A DNA stretch of 64,000 nucleotides. Source: Halovenus amylolytica. GTDB taxonomy: Archaea > Halobacteriota > Halobacteria > Halobacteriales > Haloarculaceae. A program made the position numbers and the translations under genes. The stretch is taken from NCBI GenBank assembly GCA_004015825.1, contig SAYS01000015.1, positions 1 to 64,000 of the forward strand, read 5' to 3'. The notes below the pieces were generated by a model that was not told the DNA's origin, ran no database searches, and saw nothing but the letters and a program-made list of their open reading frames with translations. Positions 7,753 to 17,041 of this stretch are shown one piece after another (position 1 is the first letter of the stretch; every line of letters begins with the position of its first letter).

Positions 7753-9713
7753 TGCTCTGTTCCGGGTACTGTCCCCGGCGCTTGCTCCGCTGTTTGTTTA
7801 CCACCGTTTGCTGCAGATTGTGTCTCCCGTGCGACGGTGACCGCATCGGGCCCTGTCCTCCCGTGTGCAGCCAGCCCGTCCAGTAGCCGTTTTCTGGCCG
7901 CCAGTTGCTTCCGGACGTCTGTGTAGGACTGCTCGGGCGTCGCGAGCGAAGCGACGAGACGGCTGTTTCCTCTATCGATCTTGCCGGTCGCTTCGAGGCC
8001 GTCTTCGGTCCGTTCGAACAGCACCTCGAATGCTGGCTGCGCACCACCGACGACCTCCTCGATCGTCCGAATACGGCGCTGTCCAGCCGCCGTAATCTCG
8101 CCTGTGACGATCAGATCTGTGACACCGAACGAGGAGGGTGAGACGCCCAGATCCTCGACGACACGCTCGTGGACTGCCGATCCGCCGTCACCGTGGATCG
8201 TTCCAAGCACTGCCTCGCTGTTCGCACCGACACGCATCGCCTCGTAGAGGACGGCCGCTTCCTCCCCACGGACCTCCCCGACAGCGATGGCGCCGTCGCC
8301 GAGTCGAAGTGCTGTTCGGAGTGCCTCCGCGGGCGTCAACTCGCTGTCGTCCGTACTCGTGAGTAACTGCTGTACGTCGCGGTGGTGTTCCTGCAGCGGT
8401 TCGACCGGGAGTTCGGGTGTATCCTCGATAACGACCGTCCTGACTGCAGGTGGGAGTTCCCAGAGCAGGGCACCGAGCAGTGTCGTCTTCCCGGCACCGC
8501 GGGGGCCAGCGAGCAGGATCGACCGGCCGCGTTCGACTGCAAGTGAGAGCACTGCCCCGGCCTCGGCGGTCATCGTCCCGTTGCCGACCAGCGCGGGCAG
8601 CGTCCACACCTCCCGATCCTGTGCCCGGAAGGCAAAGGCCGTCCCGGAACTCGGTGGCTCGGTGACACCGGCGACGCGGATCCGCCGGTCGGCGATCTCC
8701 GCCGTGGCGTCGAGTGTCGGATCTGCCCGCGAGAACGCTCGCCCGCTCTCGCGGCGAAAGCGCGAGGCCAGCGCGGCAGTGCCGGCTCCCGTCAGCCGAA
8801 CGTTCGTGCGGTAGCTCTCGCCATTGGCGGTGAGCCGGAGCTGGTTCGTCGCTGCGGGTGCGGTGACGAACACGTCGGAGACTGTCGGATCGGCGAACAG
8901 GTCCTCCAGCAGGCCGAAGCCGCGGGCGTGTTTCCGCAACACGTCGGCGATCTGCTCGACGGGGAGATCCGGGTCTCGCTCGCTGGCGACTGCTCTGACG
9001 GCACGGGCCGGTGCACGGTCACCGCCGTCGAATTCGCCACTCGCGAGGCGAGCGTACGCACTGGCGAGTGCGTCGAGTGCTGTCGACGAGAACTCCTGTT
9101 CGGCTGGGGAGAGATAGTAGCGAGTTACGCCTGTCGTTGGCTCGTACTCCCGAACAGTCGCGCCGGTGTCGAGTTCCCGAACGTCGCGTAGGTGTCCGTC
9201 CGCCGGTGGCGTCAGATCGACCCGCCAGCGGCTCACCGTCGGACCGACAGCGGGTGCGAGTGCGGTCTCGTACCCGTCAGCGCGAGCGGCCAGCTCTGCG
9301 AGCCCAGTCGTCGCGGCGATGTCGGCGACGGCATCGGCGCGACCGGTCGCCTCCCGGCAGGCTGCGAGTGGATCTTCGAGTGTGCGGGCTGCGAGACGCT
9401 CGTCACGAAACCGCACCTCCTCGACGAAACGGCCGGCTGCGACCAGCAGTGCTGCGGCGTCGTCCTCGTAGGCCCGGACGAGTCCTGCTGTCTCGGTGTG
9501 AACCGCGTCGACGTCTCGTTGTGTGAGTGTGGAGATGATCGTCTTTCGACAGGCGGAGCTGTCTTCGAGCCGGCCGTCGTGGGGGCAGTCGCTGGCGTCC
9601 ACGGTGAGTGTCTCGTCGTCGAATGCCGGCTCACAGCCACAGTCAGTGCCGTCGGGGTTGTCGTCACCGAGGATCGACTGCAGCGTGGCCGGCAGGCGAG
9701 TGCGCAGGGTCAT
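7749..9713 (-). CDS. Type II/IV secretion system ATPase, PilB/VirB11-like
   Basis: 654 residues from ATG at 9713; an in-frame GTG at 9731 lies too close to the TATA-like sequence TTAAGTAG. Walker A GPRGAGKTT is near 403-411, followed by the Asp box VVIEDTPELPVEP, Walker B/His region DGAIAVGEVRGEEAAVLYEAMRVG, and a GTIHGD motif. These features are typical of archaeal pilus ATPases. The N-terminus carries a Cys cluster (CGC, then C about 16 and 28 residues later) that could bind a metal. It lies in an apparent operon with the coiled-coil gene upstream and PilC downstream. Confidence 0.88.
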   Translation of the reverse strand: MTLRTRLPATLQSILGDDNPDGTDCGCEPAFDDETLTVDASDCPHDGRLEDSSACRKTIISTLTQRDVDAVHTETAGLVRAYEDDAAALLVAAGRFVEEVRFRDERLAARTLEDPLAACREATGRADAVADIAATTGLAELAARADGYETALAPAVGPTVSRWRVDLTPPADGHLRDVRELDTGATVREYEPTTGVTRYYLSPAEQEFSSTALDALASAYARLASGEFDGGDRAPARAVRAVASERDPDLPVEQIADVLRKHARGFGLLEDLFADPTVSDVFVTAPAATNQLRLTANGESYRTNVRLTGAGTAALASRFRRESGRAFSRADPTLDATAEIADRRIRVAGVTEPPSSGTAFAFRAQDREVWTLPALVGNGTMTAEAGAVLSLAVERGRSILLAGPRGAGKTTLLGALLWELPPAVRTVVIEDTPELPVEPLQEHHRDVQQLLTSTDDSELTPAEALRTALRLGDGAIAVGEVRGEEAAVLYEAMRVGANSEAVLGTIHGDGGSAVHERVVEDLGVSPSSFGVTDLIVTGEITAAGQRRIRTIEEVVGGAQPAFEVLFERTEDGLEATGKIDRGNSRLVASLATPEQSYTDVRKQLAARKRLLDGLAAHGRTGPDAVTVARETQSAANGGKQTAEQAPGTVPGTEQ

Positions 9714-9752
9714 GCTCCGTGCTGGTCCCACTCTCCTACTTAAACGTTCACC

Positions 9753-10409
9753 TCAGAGCATCTCCCGGACACGCTGGAGAGTGCCGGTTTCCTCGGCCGT
9801 TTCGGGGAGTTCGTTTTCGGTCGCATCGGTGGCTGCTGACCGAGCCTCTGCGTGGGAATCTGAATCTGCTCGATCGGTCCCAGTATCGATCGACTGCCCG
9901 TTCGACTGCCGCTGGTGGCCAGCCGGTGTGTCGGTTCCACTGGCGGTGAACTGATCCGGTTCGTCGTGGAGTTGCCCACAGGCCGCACACCGCTGTCTGC
10001 CGTCGGTTTGCTGGCTGGGTGGTGTTCGATGAGTCCCGCAATCTGCCGATGTGGTCGCTGTCGGTCCGGCCGTTTCTGCTGTGGCTGTTTGAGACGGTGG
10101 TTCTGCCCCGCCGTGAGGATCCCCGCTATCGTCGAGGGCGTCTTCTACTTCTCTGGCTTTCGCCAGTGCTGCGTCGGCACGCTGTTCGACATCACGGTTG
10201 ACAGACCGGATGTTGCCGGCGTAGCCACGGAGTGCCTGTGTGGCGGCTTCGAGTTCTGCAACTCTGTCTTCGAGTTCGTCGAGTTGCATTTCGACTGTTT
10301 CGAGCCGTTCTACCGCCTCTGCTTCGTCTGTGAGTGCCGTGAGGTCACAGTCGCCGTCGGTCACTGCCCGTTCGAGTGCGTCGACTCGTTCCCGTAACGC
10401 GTCGTCCAT
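9753..10409 (-). CDS. Haloarchaeal coiled-coil protein (DUF7310-like) at head of pilus operon
   Basis: 218 residues. The first ~95 are a predicted coiled coil (MDDALRERVDALERAVTDGD..., with heptads through VAELEAATQALRGYAGNIRSVNRDVEQRADAALAKA). A low-complexity Thr/Ala/Asp-rich linker with one CxxC (RCAACGQLHDEPDQ) follows, then a short C-terminal helix (TGTLQRVREML). The ATG at 10409 is preferred because the upstream extension to 10613 is basic and Cys-rich. It ends 39 bases before the ATPase ATG. Its position suggests an accessory role in pilus assembly, which is inference. The DUF7310 assignment rests on recalled similarity. Confidence 0.7.
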   Translation of the reverse strand: MDDALRERVDALERAVTDGDCDLTALTDEAEAVERLETVEMQLDELEDRVAELEAATQALRGYAGNIRSVNRDVEQRADAALAKAREVEDALDDSGDPHGGAEPPSQTATAETAGPTATTSADCGTHRTPPSQQTDGRQRCAACGQLHDEPDQFTASGTDTPAGHQRQSNGQSIDTGTDRADSDSHAEARSAATDATENELPETAEETGTLQRVREML

Positions 10410-10570
10410 ACGCGCGATGGTCCCGTGTTCGTATTTGAACCCTCGGGAGCAGTGGTGGTTACAACTGAGGTTTGATTTGGCTCTACGAACAGCAACATCT
10501 CTATTTGCAACTCGATTAAATGCTAGCCGTCGAACGCGGCATTTTAACGTACTCGCAGGTAACAGCGGGT

Positions 10571-10975
10571 ATGGACTACGATGATATGCTCGATCGGGGT
10601 ATGGAAGAGACACCCGATATCAACGCCGAATCGACGCGGTTCGAGGTTTCGGACCCGGAAGTCCGCCAGGAGGGCCACGCGACGGTCTTCGAAAACTTCC
10701 AGACGATCTGCAGCGATCTCGGCCGCGAGCCGGATCATCTCCTGAAATTCTTGCAGGACGAACTCGGAACGAGTGCCCACATCGACGAGAGCCAGCGTGC
10801 CCGATTCACCGGCGAGTTCGACACACGCCGGATGCAGGAAGCGATCGATACGTACACCGATCTCTACGTTATCTGCTCCGAGTGTGGACTCCCCGACACA
10901 GAAATCGAACGCGAACAGGGTGCGGAGGTACTCCACTGTACCGCTTGCGGTGCCCGCTCGCCGACCTCGAATTAA
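10571..10975 (+). CDS. eif2b: Translation initiation factor aIF2 beta subunit
   Basis: 134 residues from ATG at 10571. The N-terminal helix (MDYDDMLDRGMEETP) binds the gamma subunit in known structures. The alpha-beta core contains NFQTICSDLGREPDHLLKFLQDELGTSA, and the C-terminal zinc ribbon has C102-x2-C105 and C123-x2-C126. It works with aIF2 gamma, whose gene is at 62934-64000, to deliver initiator tRNA. Its stop overlaps the convergent zinc-finger gene by four bases. A TATA-like gcattttaacg lies at 10538-10548. Confidence 0.95.
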   Translation: MDYDDMLDRGMEETPDINAESTRFEVSDPEVRQEGHATVFENFQTICSDLGREPDHLLKFLQDELGTSAHIDESQRARFTGEFDTRRMQEAIDTYTDLYVICSECGLPDTEIEREQGAEVLHCTACGARSPTSN

Positions 10976-11151
10976 CGTAGCTGCTTGAGCGTGCGCAGGT
11001 CGTGTTCTGTCCGCATAAACTCCGATGTCCGACGGGTCGCCCGGCAGTTTGGACAGTGAAAGTTCTCCGTACTTCCCGGTAACTCGTTTGGATGTGTCTG
11101 CCAGCTTTTGCTACACTCCGGACAGACCAGTCGAACATTCGCTTCTTCCAT
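10972..11151 (-). CDS. Small zinc-finger protein, two CPxC knuckles
   Basis: 59 residues: C10-P-E-C13 and C33-P-N-C36, the two halves of a zinc ribbon, followed by a basic helix (RATRRTSEFMRTEHDLRTLKQLR). The start at 11151 is preferred over 11166 because MEEANVRLVCPEC is the usual compact form. Haloarchaea encode many such micro-proteins; the function is unknown. It faces aIF2 beta tail-to-tail with a four-base overlap. Confidence 0.75.
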   Translation of the reverse strand: MEEANVRLVCPECSKSWQTHPNELPGSTENFHCPNCRATRRTSEFMRTEHDLRTLKQLR

Positions 11152-11222
11152 GTGTGTCTTTCTCACACGTACCCAGGGTCAAAAAAGGTTTCTGCTATCG
11201 CGGGGCTTCGATCGAGATCAGT

Positions 11223-11795
11223 TCACGATCCGCCGGTCGTCACTGCTGCCAGCACGCCACCGATCCCGCCGAAGACAACCGGGTAGACGATCCCTGCAAG
11301 TACGATCGCTGGCAGGAGAGCAGGTGCGCCGCTTACGCCTTCCATCCCGATCTCGAATAACACGACACCGATAGCCGAGAGCAACAGATAGCCCGGAACG
11401 ATCGTCATCCCCGCAACTACTCCCTCCGAGAGTTCGCGTGCATCCTGTGCACGTCCGATTGCGAGGCCAGTCGTGACCAGCAACCCGACTGGGATGAGAT
11501 ACAGCAACTCCGAGAAGCCATCCCCACCGATGAAGTTCCGGGTGACATCACCGAAGACGGGAATCCCCTGGAAGACGGTATCGACGAAGTGGGCGTTGTA
11601 AAACGTCCAGCCGACGAGTTCGTAGGTCGCCGGCTCGCCCTGAACCACTTCGATAATCTCCTGAATCGGCGACTCCTCGATCTCCGGTGCGGCGAGTAGA
11701 TAGGTCAGCGCGTACCCCAGCAGCCACGCGACAGCACCGCCGACCGCACCGACGGCAAACGACAGCATCCTGTCCTCACTCGAATTTGTCGACAT
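11223..11795 (-). CDS. Haloarchaeal integral membrane protein, function unknown
   Basis: 190 residues from ATG at 11795. It has about four hydrophobic segments: FAVGAVGGAVAWLLGYALTYLLA, LLYLIPVGLLVTTGLAIG, GMTIVPGYLLLSAIGVVLFEIG and ALLPAIVLAGIVYPVVFGGIGGVLAAVT. A loop with aromatic residues (VGWTFYNAHFVDTVFQGIP) lies after the first helix and probably faces outside. Such proteins occur widely in haloarchaea without assigned function; no catalytic motif is visible. It is divergent from the PAP2 gene across 176 nt. Confidence 0.7.
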   Translation of the reverse strand: MSTNSSEDRMLSFAVGAVGGAVAWLLGYALTYLLAAPEIEESPIQEIIEVVQGEPATYELVGWTFYNAHFVDTVFQGIPVFGDVTRNFIGGDGFSELLYLIPVGLLVTTGLAIGRAQDARELSEGVVAGMTIVPGYLLLSAIGVVLFEIGMEGVSGAPALLPAIVLAGIVYPVVFGGIGGVLAAVTTGGS

Positions 11796-11971
11796 ACGAT
11801 GCACCTCGGGGCCTGGCGCGCAAGTGCCTTCCTTGTAGGCTACCCATTCTTCGTGTATTCGTACGTATCAGGTAACAACTTTAGGGACTCTCGGCTGGAT
11901 CTGTACCTCGCCACTTTTGTACACCGATCAGCTACGGACAGCCATGGCGCGTCCACGACGGGGGTGGCGGG

Positions 11972-12697
11972 ATGTCCCGAGCGATCGGTGAGGTCGAACT
12001 CCTCCAGGAGCTGCTCCCGGCGTGGGCGGTCGCGATCGCCGGCCTGCTGACCCAGCTCGGCGACGCCTGGTTCCTGCTCGTCCTCATCGTCGCCCTCTTC
12101 GTTCGTGGCGAAACGAACAGACAGGATATCGTCGCCCTGCTCGGCGTCTCCGCCGGCGCGATCGGCTGCTACCGCGGACTGAAACACCTCTTTGCCGCCC
12201 CGCGACCGGAGCTGTCGCCACTCGACACCGCTGGCCTCCATCCTGTCGTGGAGGGTCTCCTGGAGCTGACCGCGACAGCCAGTAGCTACGGCTTTCCGAG
12301 CGGGCACGCGACGGGTGCAACCGTCGTCTACCTCGGTCTGGCGAGTATCCTCACGATCGGCACACGCCGCAAGCGGTTTGCCGTCGCCGTGGGCGTGGTC
12401 GCACTGGTCGCCACGACGCGGGTCGTCCTCGCTGTCCACTATCTGGCCGATGTCGTCGCGGGTGTCGCGCTCGGGTCGGCGTTCGTCGCAGCCGTCCTCG
12501 TTCTCCCCCGAAAGCTGGCCCCAGCGTACCGCGTTCAGATCGCGTACGCGGTCGCATTCCCGTTCATCATCTTCTATCTCCTCACCAGCAGGGCAACCGG
12601 GGAGTCGGTACTGCTGCTCGGTGGCACAGTCGCAGTGTTCGTCGGCTGGCACCTGCTGCGCTCGGTTTCGCCGTGGGAGATCCAGCCGACCGGCTGA
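11972..12697 (+). CDS. PAP2-superfamily membrane phosphatase
   Basis: 241 residues with six or so transmembrane helices. All three PAP2 signatures are present: K71-x6-R78-P79, P109-SGH-A113, and R150-x5-H156-x3-D160. The enzyme class removes phosphate from lipid phosphates such as isoprenoid diphosphates, phosphatidate-like lipids or inositol phosphates at the outer membrane face. Its substrate here is unknown. It converges on the aldehyde dehydrogenase with a 4-nt gap. Confidence 0.9.
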   Translation: MSRAIGEVELLQELLPAWAVAIAGLLTQLGDAWFLLVLIVALFVRGETNRQDIVALLGVSAGAIGCYRGLKHLFAAPRPELSPLDTAGLHPVVEGLLELTATASSYGFPSGHATGATVVYLGLASILTIGTRRKRFAVAVGVVALVATTRVVLAVHYLADVVAGVALGSAFVAAVLVLPRKLAPAYRVQIAYAVAFPFIIFYLLTSRATGESVLLLGGTVAVFVGWHLLRSVSPWEIQPTG

Positions 12698-12701
12698 CCC
12701 G

Positions 12702-14282
12702 TCACCGAATCAACCGACTGAGGCGTCGCTGAACGGCTGCAAGCCCGGTAAGCGCCCGCGCAGTCACACTGTGAGGGACACTCGGCGGTGTATCGAGCGG
12801 ACCGATTCGCGAGGTCGCGATCGTTTTTGATTCGACGAAGCGGTGAATTCCCTCCGGACCGTGCCGGCGACCCAGTCCGGAGTCACCCATCCCGCCCATC
12901 GGTGCGTCGATGGCAGCCCAGCCGACTGCGTAGGGATCGTTGACACAGACGGTGCCGCAGTCGATCTCGCGGGCGATGGCCCGACCGCGGTCCCGATCGC
13001 TCGTCCAGACGCTCCCGTTGAGCCCGTACTCCGTGTCGTTTGCTCGCTCGATCGCTTCCTCGGCATCCGACACCGGTACAACGGAGACGACCGGACCGAA
13101 GGTCTCCTCGCAGATGATCCGCGAGTCCGGGCTGACATCGGTCAGAATCGTCGGCTCGTAGAAGTTGGGGCCGACATCCGGTCGGGCACGGCCGCCCGTG
13201 GCTACTGTTGCACCACCCTCGACTGCGCTGTCGACGTGTTCCCGGACGGAGTCGAGATGATCGCCGCTGATCAGTGAGCCAATGTCGGGGCCGTAGTCGA
13301 AGCTGTGGCCGAGGGTGAGATTCTCTGTCGCGCTGACGACGGCGTCGAGAAAGGCGTCGTACCGGTCTTCGTCGACGTAGATTCGTTCGGGTGCGAGACA
13401 GAGCTGTCCGGCGTTCGTGAAGGCACCCGTGACAGCACCGCGGGCAGCCGTCTCGACGTCGGCATCGTCGAGGACGACCATCGGATTCTTGCCGCCGAGT
13501 TCGAGCGAACAGCCGATCAGGTTTCGACCCGCCCGTTCGGCGACGGTTCGGCCCGTTTCTGTCCCGCCGGTGAAGACAAGATAGTCGACGTTGTCGATGA
13601 GAGCCGGGCCGACGGCTGCTCCCTCGCCAGTGACAATCTGGAAGAGTCCGTCGGGCAGCCCGGCTTCCTCCAGCAGTTCGCCGAGTGCCAGCGCGATAAA
13701 CGGTGTCCGTTCGTCGGGTTTGCAGACGACGGCGTTACCGGCGAGCAACGCCGGGATCGCATCGGTCAGCGAGAGCGTCAGTGGATAGTTCCACGGCGAG
13801 ATCACGCCGACGACACCGACGGGATCGTAGGTGACAGACGCCGAGGTGAGCAGTGGGATCGGTGCGGCTCGGCCGCTGTCGGTGAGTTCTGCAGGCCCGT
13901 TCGAGGCGTAGTACGAACAGGTCGCCGGGATATCGACTACCTCTTCGAGGGCATGCTGGCGGACCTTTCCAGTTTCGAGCTGGACGATATCGAGCAGATT
14001 GTCGCGGTGCTCGTCGACGAGGTCGCCGAACCGTTCGATGATCTCGGCTCTGGACTCGACCGGTGTCTCCGCCCACGCCGACTGTGCCTGACGGGCACGG
14101 TCGACCGCAGCGACGATATCGTCGTCCGAACAGGCAGGTATCGTTCCGATCTCCGTGTCCGTTATTGGGGTCTGAACCGGGATCGACGGGCGATCACCGC
14201 CCGTCTCGACACGCGTGGCGAGTCTCGCCAGGCGATCGGGTGTCAGCCGACTCTGCTCGTATGCGCCGCTGGTCTGAGTCAT
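12702..14282 (-). CDS. Aldehyde dehydrogenase family protein, succinate-semialdehyde-type
   Basis: 526 residues, NAD(P)-dependent ALDH superfamily. PWNYPL (164-169) and KPDERTP mark the cofactor site. The general base Glu lies in LELGGKNP (E261) and the nucleophile Cys in GQLCLAPERI (C295). A conserved EETFGPVVSV and a C-terminal PMGGMGDSGLGRRHG complete the fold. Similar haloarchaeal proteins are usually named succinate-semialdehyde dehydrogenase, but sequence alone does not fix the aldehyde. It is a single gene with its own promoter. Confidence 0.9.
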   Translation of the reverse strand: MTQTSGAYEQSRLTPDRLARLATRVETGGDRPSIPVQTPITDTEIGTIPACSDDDIVAAVDRARQAQSAWAETPVESRAEIIERFGDLVDEHRDNLLDIVQLETGKVRQHALEEVVDIPATCSYYASNGPAELTDSGRAAPIPLLTSASVTYDPVGVVGVISPWNYPLTLSLTDAIPALLAGNAVVCKPDERTPFIALALGELLEEAGLPDGLFQIVTGEGAAVGPALIDNVDYLVFTGGTETGRTVAERAGRNLIGCSLELGGKNPMVVLDDADVETAARGAVTGAFTNAGQLCLAPERIYVDEDRYDAFLDAVVSATENLTLGHSFDYGPDIGSLISGDHLDSVREHVDSAVEGGATVATGGRARPDVGPNFYEPTILTDVSPDSRIICEETFGPVVSVVPVSDAEEAIERANDTEYGLNGSVWTSDRDRGRAIAREIDCGTVCVNDPYAVGWAAIDAPMGGMGDSGLGRRHGPEGIHRFVESKTIATSRIGPLDTPPSVPHSVTARALTGLAAVQRRLSRLIR

Positions 14283-14371
14283 ACCCTATCTTGGACCCAG
14301 ACCAAGAAAACAACCGGGGCAGTACTCACGTGATGAGAGCGCAGTCGGTGGTGATTTGTTCCCGGTTGTGT

Positions 14372-16303
14372 TCACTCCAGAAAGTCGGGTTCGACGCGTT
14401 TGTCTTCGACTTCGTCTTCGAGGTGGGCGCGGAACTCCTCGACGGGGATGTCTTTCTCCTGGTTCTCGAACCGATCCCGCACCGAGACTGTCTCGCTTTC
14501 TTCCTCGTCGTCACCGATGATCAGCATGTAGGGAACACGGTCGTCGTGGGCCTGCTGGATCTTCTTGCCGACCGTCCACGACCGATCCTCTATCTCGACG
14601 CGGAAGTCGTCGAGATACCGGTGCTGGAGCTGTTTCGCGTAGGGGATGTTGTCGTCCGACACTGGGAGGATCCGGACCTGCTCGGGTGCGAGCCACGTCG
14701 GGAAGTTGCCGTTGAAGTGCTCGATGATCACACCCATAAAGCGCTCGAAACTGCCGAGCAGGGCGCGGTGGACCATCACCGGCCGGTGATCCTCGTTGTC
14801 CTCGCCGACGTAGGTGAGGCCGAGCTTCTCGGGGATGTTGAAATCCAGCTGTACCGTTCCGATCGTCCACTCGCGGCCTAATGCGTCCCGAGCGTCGAGG
14901 CCGATCTTCGGGCCGTAGAAGGCAGCCTCGCCGGATTCGATCTCGTACTCCAGGCCGAGTGAGTCCATCGCATCCCGGAGCGAGTCGGTCGCTTCTTCCC
15001 AGATCTCGTCCGAGCCCATCGCGTCGTCGCCTTTCGTCTCCAGTTTGTACAGCACTTCCAGACCGAACAGATCGTAGATCTCCTCGATCACTTCGAGGGC
15101 GCTGGTGATCTCCTCCTCGATCTGGTCCCGGCGGATGAAGGCGTGGCCATCGTCCTGCGTGAGCCCGCGCACGCGGAGAAGGCCCGAGAGTTCACCGGAC
15201 TGCTCGTTGCGGTAGATGGTCCCGAACTCCGAGAACCGAACGGGGAGGTCACGGTAGGAGTACTGACCCTCGCTGTAGATGTGGGCGTGGTTCGCGCAGT
15301 TCATCGGCTTCAGGCCGTACTCGGTGTCGTCCTGTTCCCAGGCGAACATCTCTCCTTCTTCTTTGAACGCGTCGTAGTGACCCGTTGGTTTCCAGAGTTC
15401 GGCCTTGTTGAGTTCGGGCGTGAACACCTCGTCGTAGCCGAGATCGTCGTTTTTCGACCGGATGAAATCTTCGAGTTCGCGACGGATGGTCATCCCCGGC
15501 GGGTGGAAGTGTGCACAGCCAGGCGAGTGGGCGGGCACCGAGAAGAGATCCATCTCCTGACCGATCTTGCGGTGGTCGCGTTCTTTCGCCTCCTCGCGGC
15601 GTTCGAGAAAGGCCTCTAGATCGGCCTCGCTCTCGAAGGCGGTGCCGTAGACGCGGGTGAGGGTGTCGTTGTCCTCGTCGCCCCGCCAGTAGGAGGCAGA
15701 GATCTCTAGCAGATCGACCGCGCCGATCTTGCCAGTTGATTCGACGTGTGGCCCTTCACAGAGATCTTGCCAGTCGTCCTGGACGTAGAAAGAGACTTCT
15801 TCCTCGTCGGCAGCCTCGGTGTCGAGAATATCCTGTTTGTAGGGGTTCTCTTCGTAGATCTCGAACGCCTCCTCCCGCGAGCGAACGACCCGGTCGAGTT
15901 CGTAGTCGGATTCGACGATATCGACCATCTCCGCTTCGATCTCTTCGAGATCGTCCTCGTCGATATCGGGCCCGGTGATGTCGTAGTAGAAGCCGTCGTC
16001 CGTCGGCGGGCCGATGGCGAGTTTGGCTTCGGGGTAGAGTCGCTGGAGCGCCTGGGCGAAGACGTGCGCAGCTGTGTGGCGCAAGACCTGCAGGTACTCG
16101 TCGCTGTCCTCGGTGACGATCTCGATTTCGCAGTCATCGGTCAGCTCCGTTGCTTTGTCGACGAGTTCGCCGTCGACGACCCCGGCAACGGTATCGCTAC
16201 CGAGTCCGGGGCCGATCTCGTATGCGACGTCTTCGACCGTTGCACGATGCTCCACTTCGAGCTCCGAGCCGTCCGGCAGGACGGCCGTGATATGTTGTGA
16301 CAT
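14372..16303 (-). CDS. thrS: Threonine--tRNA ligase
   Basis: 643 residues. An N-terminal TGS domain (about 1-62) is followed by the bacterial-type editing domain with HTAAHVFAQALQRLYP and CEGPHVESTG. The class II catalytic core contains the zinc/active-site region HSPGCAHFHPPGMTIRRELEDFI, the FSEFGTIYRNEQSGELSGLLRVRGLTQDDGH-type motif 2, and motif 3 in MVHRALLGSFERFMGV. The C-terminal anticodon domain includes the run from LAPEQVRILPV. The ATG at 16303 lies about 20 bases after a TATA-like CTTTTATC on the minus strand, so the transcript is probably leaderless. Confidence 0.97.
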   Translation of the reverse strand: MSQHITAVLPDGSELEVEHRATVEDVAYEIGPGLGSDTVAGVVDGELVDKATELTDDCEIEIVTEDSDEYLQVLRHTAAHVFAQALQRLYPEAKLAIGPPTDDGFYYDITGPDIDEDDLEEIEAEMVDIVESDYELDRVVRSREEAFEIYEENPYKQDILDTEAADEEEVSFYVQDDWQDLCEGPHVESTGKIGAVDLLEISASYWRGDEDNDTLTRVYGTAFESEADLEAFLERREEAKERDHRKIGQEMDLFSVPAHSPGCAHFHPPGMTIRRELEDFIRSKNDDLGYDEVFTPELNKAELWKPTGHYDAFKEEGEMFAWEQDDTEYGLKPMNCANHAHIYSEGQYSYRDLPVRFSEFGTIYRNEQSGELSGLLRVRGLTQDDGHAFIRRDQIEEEITSALEVIEEIYDLFGLEVLYKLETKGDDAMGSDEIWEEATDSLRDAMDSLGLEYEIESGEAAFYGPKIGLDARDALGREWTIGTVQLDFNIPEKLGLTYVGEDNEDHRPVMVHRALLGSFERFMGVIIEHFNGNFPTWLAPEQVRILPVSDDNIPYAKQLQHRYLDDFRVEIEDRSWTVGKKIQQAHDDRVPYMLIIGDDEEESETVSVRDRFENQEKDIPVEEFRAHLEDEVEDKRVEPDFLE

Positions 16304-16354
16304 GGGTAAATGGGCGATAAAAGACGGCTGCCCGCGACAGCCGCGATCATAGCC

Positions 16355-16400
16355 GGTAGGTGTCTGTCATGTCGACCGGCCTGTAAAACGGACACCTACC
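16355..16400. promoter_or_regulatory. 13-bp inverted repeat upstream of thrS
   Basis: GGTAGGTGTCTGT at 16355-16367 pairs with ACGGACACCTACC at 16388-16400 (one mismatch) around a 20-base spacer. It sits about 30-75 bases upstream of the TATA-like box at 16318-16325. It is therefore outside the probable transcript and better suited to protein binding than to an RNA switch. No second copy was seen. Confidence 0.5.
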
Positions 16401-16573
16401 ATCGTATCCGGAGATACCCTAGCGGCAAGCAAAAAGATTGCGCTCCTATGTGTGGGCGGGGTCTTCTCGTTAGTCTGTTGTTCTGGTGGAGTCGTTGGTG
16501 GAACGACTGGGAATATTTTTGCTCTATTGAAAATGGTGCACAGCGGTGGGATTGACGAATTTGGGCTGATAAA

Positions 16574-17041
16574 TCAAGCTTCAAGAAACCGATTCAATTG
16601 GTCGAATTCCTCGGGTGAGAGAATGACCTCGGTATGGAACGCATCGAATCGCTCGAAGCCGTCATCGATCGTCAAGACAGTGTTCGCCCCTTCCTCGATC
16701 GCTACTTGGGCGTAGTACCCATCCCAGCCACCTACATTTGCGTCGCTCGCTCTCGAAAACCCGTCAGCCACGACATCTTCAGACATTCCGTCGTACCAGT
16801 GGATTCGCTTCGCATCCATGAAATTGTGCAGAAGCCGGGACGCATCTGCGTTCGAGCGTCCGTAGTACGTTGTCAGGATGGTGTGCGCCCCAAACAGCGC
16901 AGGATATGGGACAATGGCATCAATCTCGCCAGCGATGGCCTCTCGGACGTACGAGAGGGCGGCATCACGAACTGGTGCGTTCGTGTGTGCGAGAGCGATC
17001 ACTCCGACATCGAACAGATACGGCTCACTGGCCTCACTCAT
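16574..17041 (-). CDS. PIN-domain protein, probable VapC-type toxin
   Basis: 155 residues from ATG at 17041. It has a PIN-like start (EPYLFDVGVIALAHTN with the first acidic residue at D11), a helical middle (NADASRLLHNFMDAKRIHWYDG), and a distal acidic cluster (ASDANVGGWDGYYAQVAIEEGANTVLTIDDGFERF) that would complete the metal site. PIN toxins cleave structured RNA such as tRNA or rRNA. The ATG overlaps the AbrB stop by eight bases (ATGAGTGA), the usual antitoxin-first arrangement. It sits inside the 881-bp mobile unit. Confidence 0.8.
   Translation of the reverse strand: MSEASEPYLFDVGVIALAHTNAPVRDAALSYVREAIAGEIDAIVPYPALFGAHTILTTYYGRSNADASRLLHNFMDAKRIHWYDGMSEDVVADGFSRASDANVGGWDGYYAQVAIEEGANTVLTIDDGFERFDAFHTEVILSPEEFDQLNRFLEA

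Noticed and set aside
16355..16400. Riboswitch or T-box-like leader for thrS
   Set aside because: The TATA-like element lies between the inverted repeat and the gene, so the repeat is probably not transcribed.
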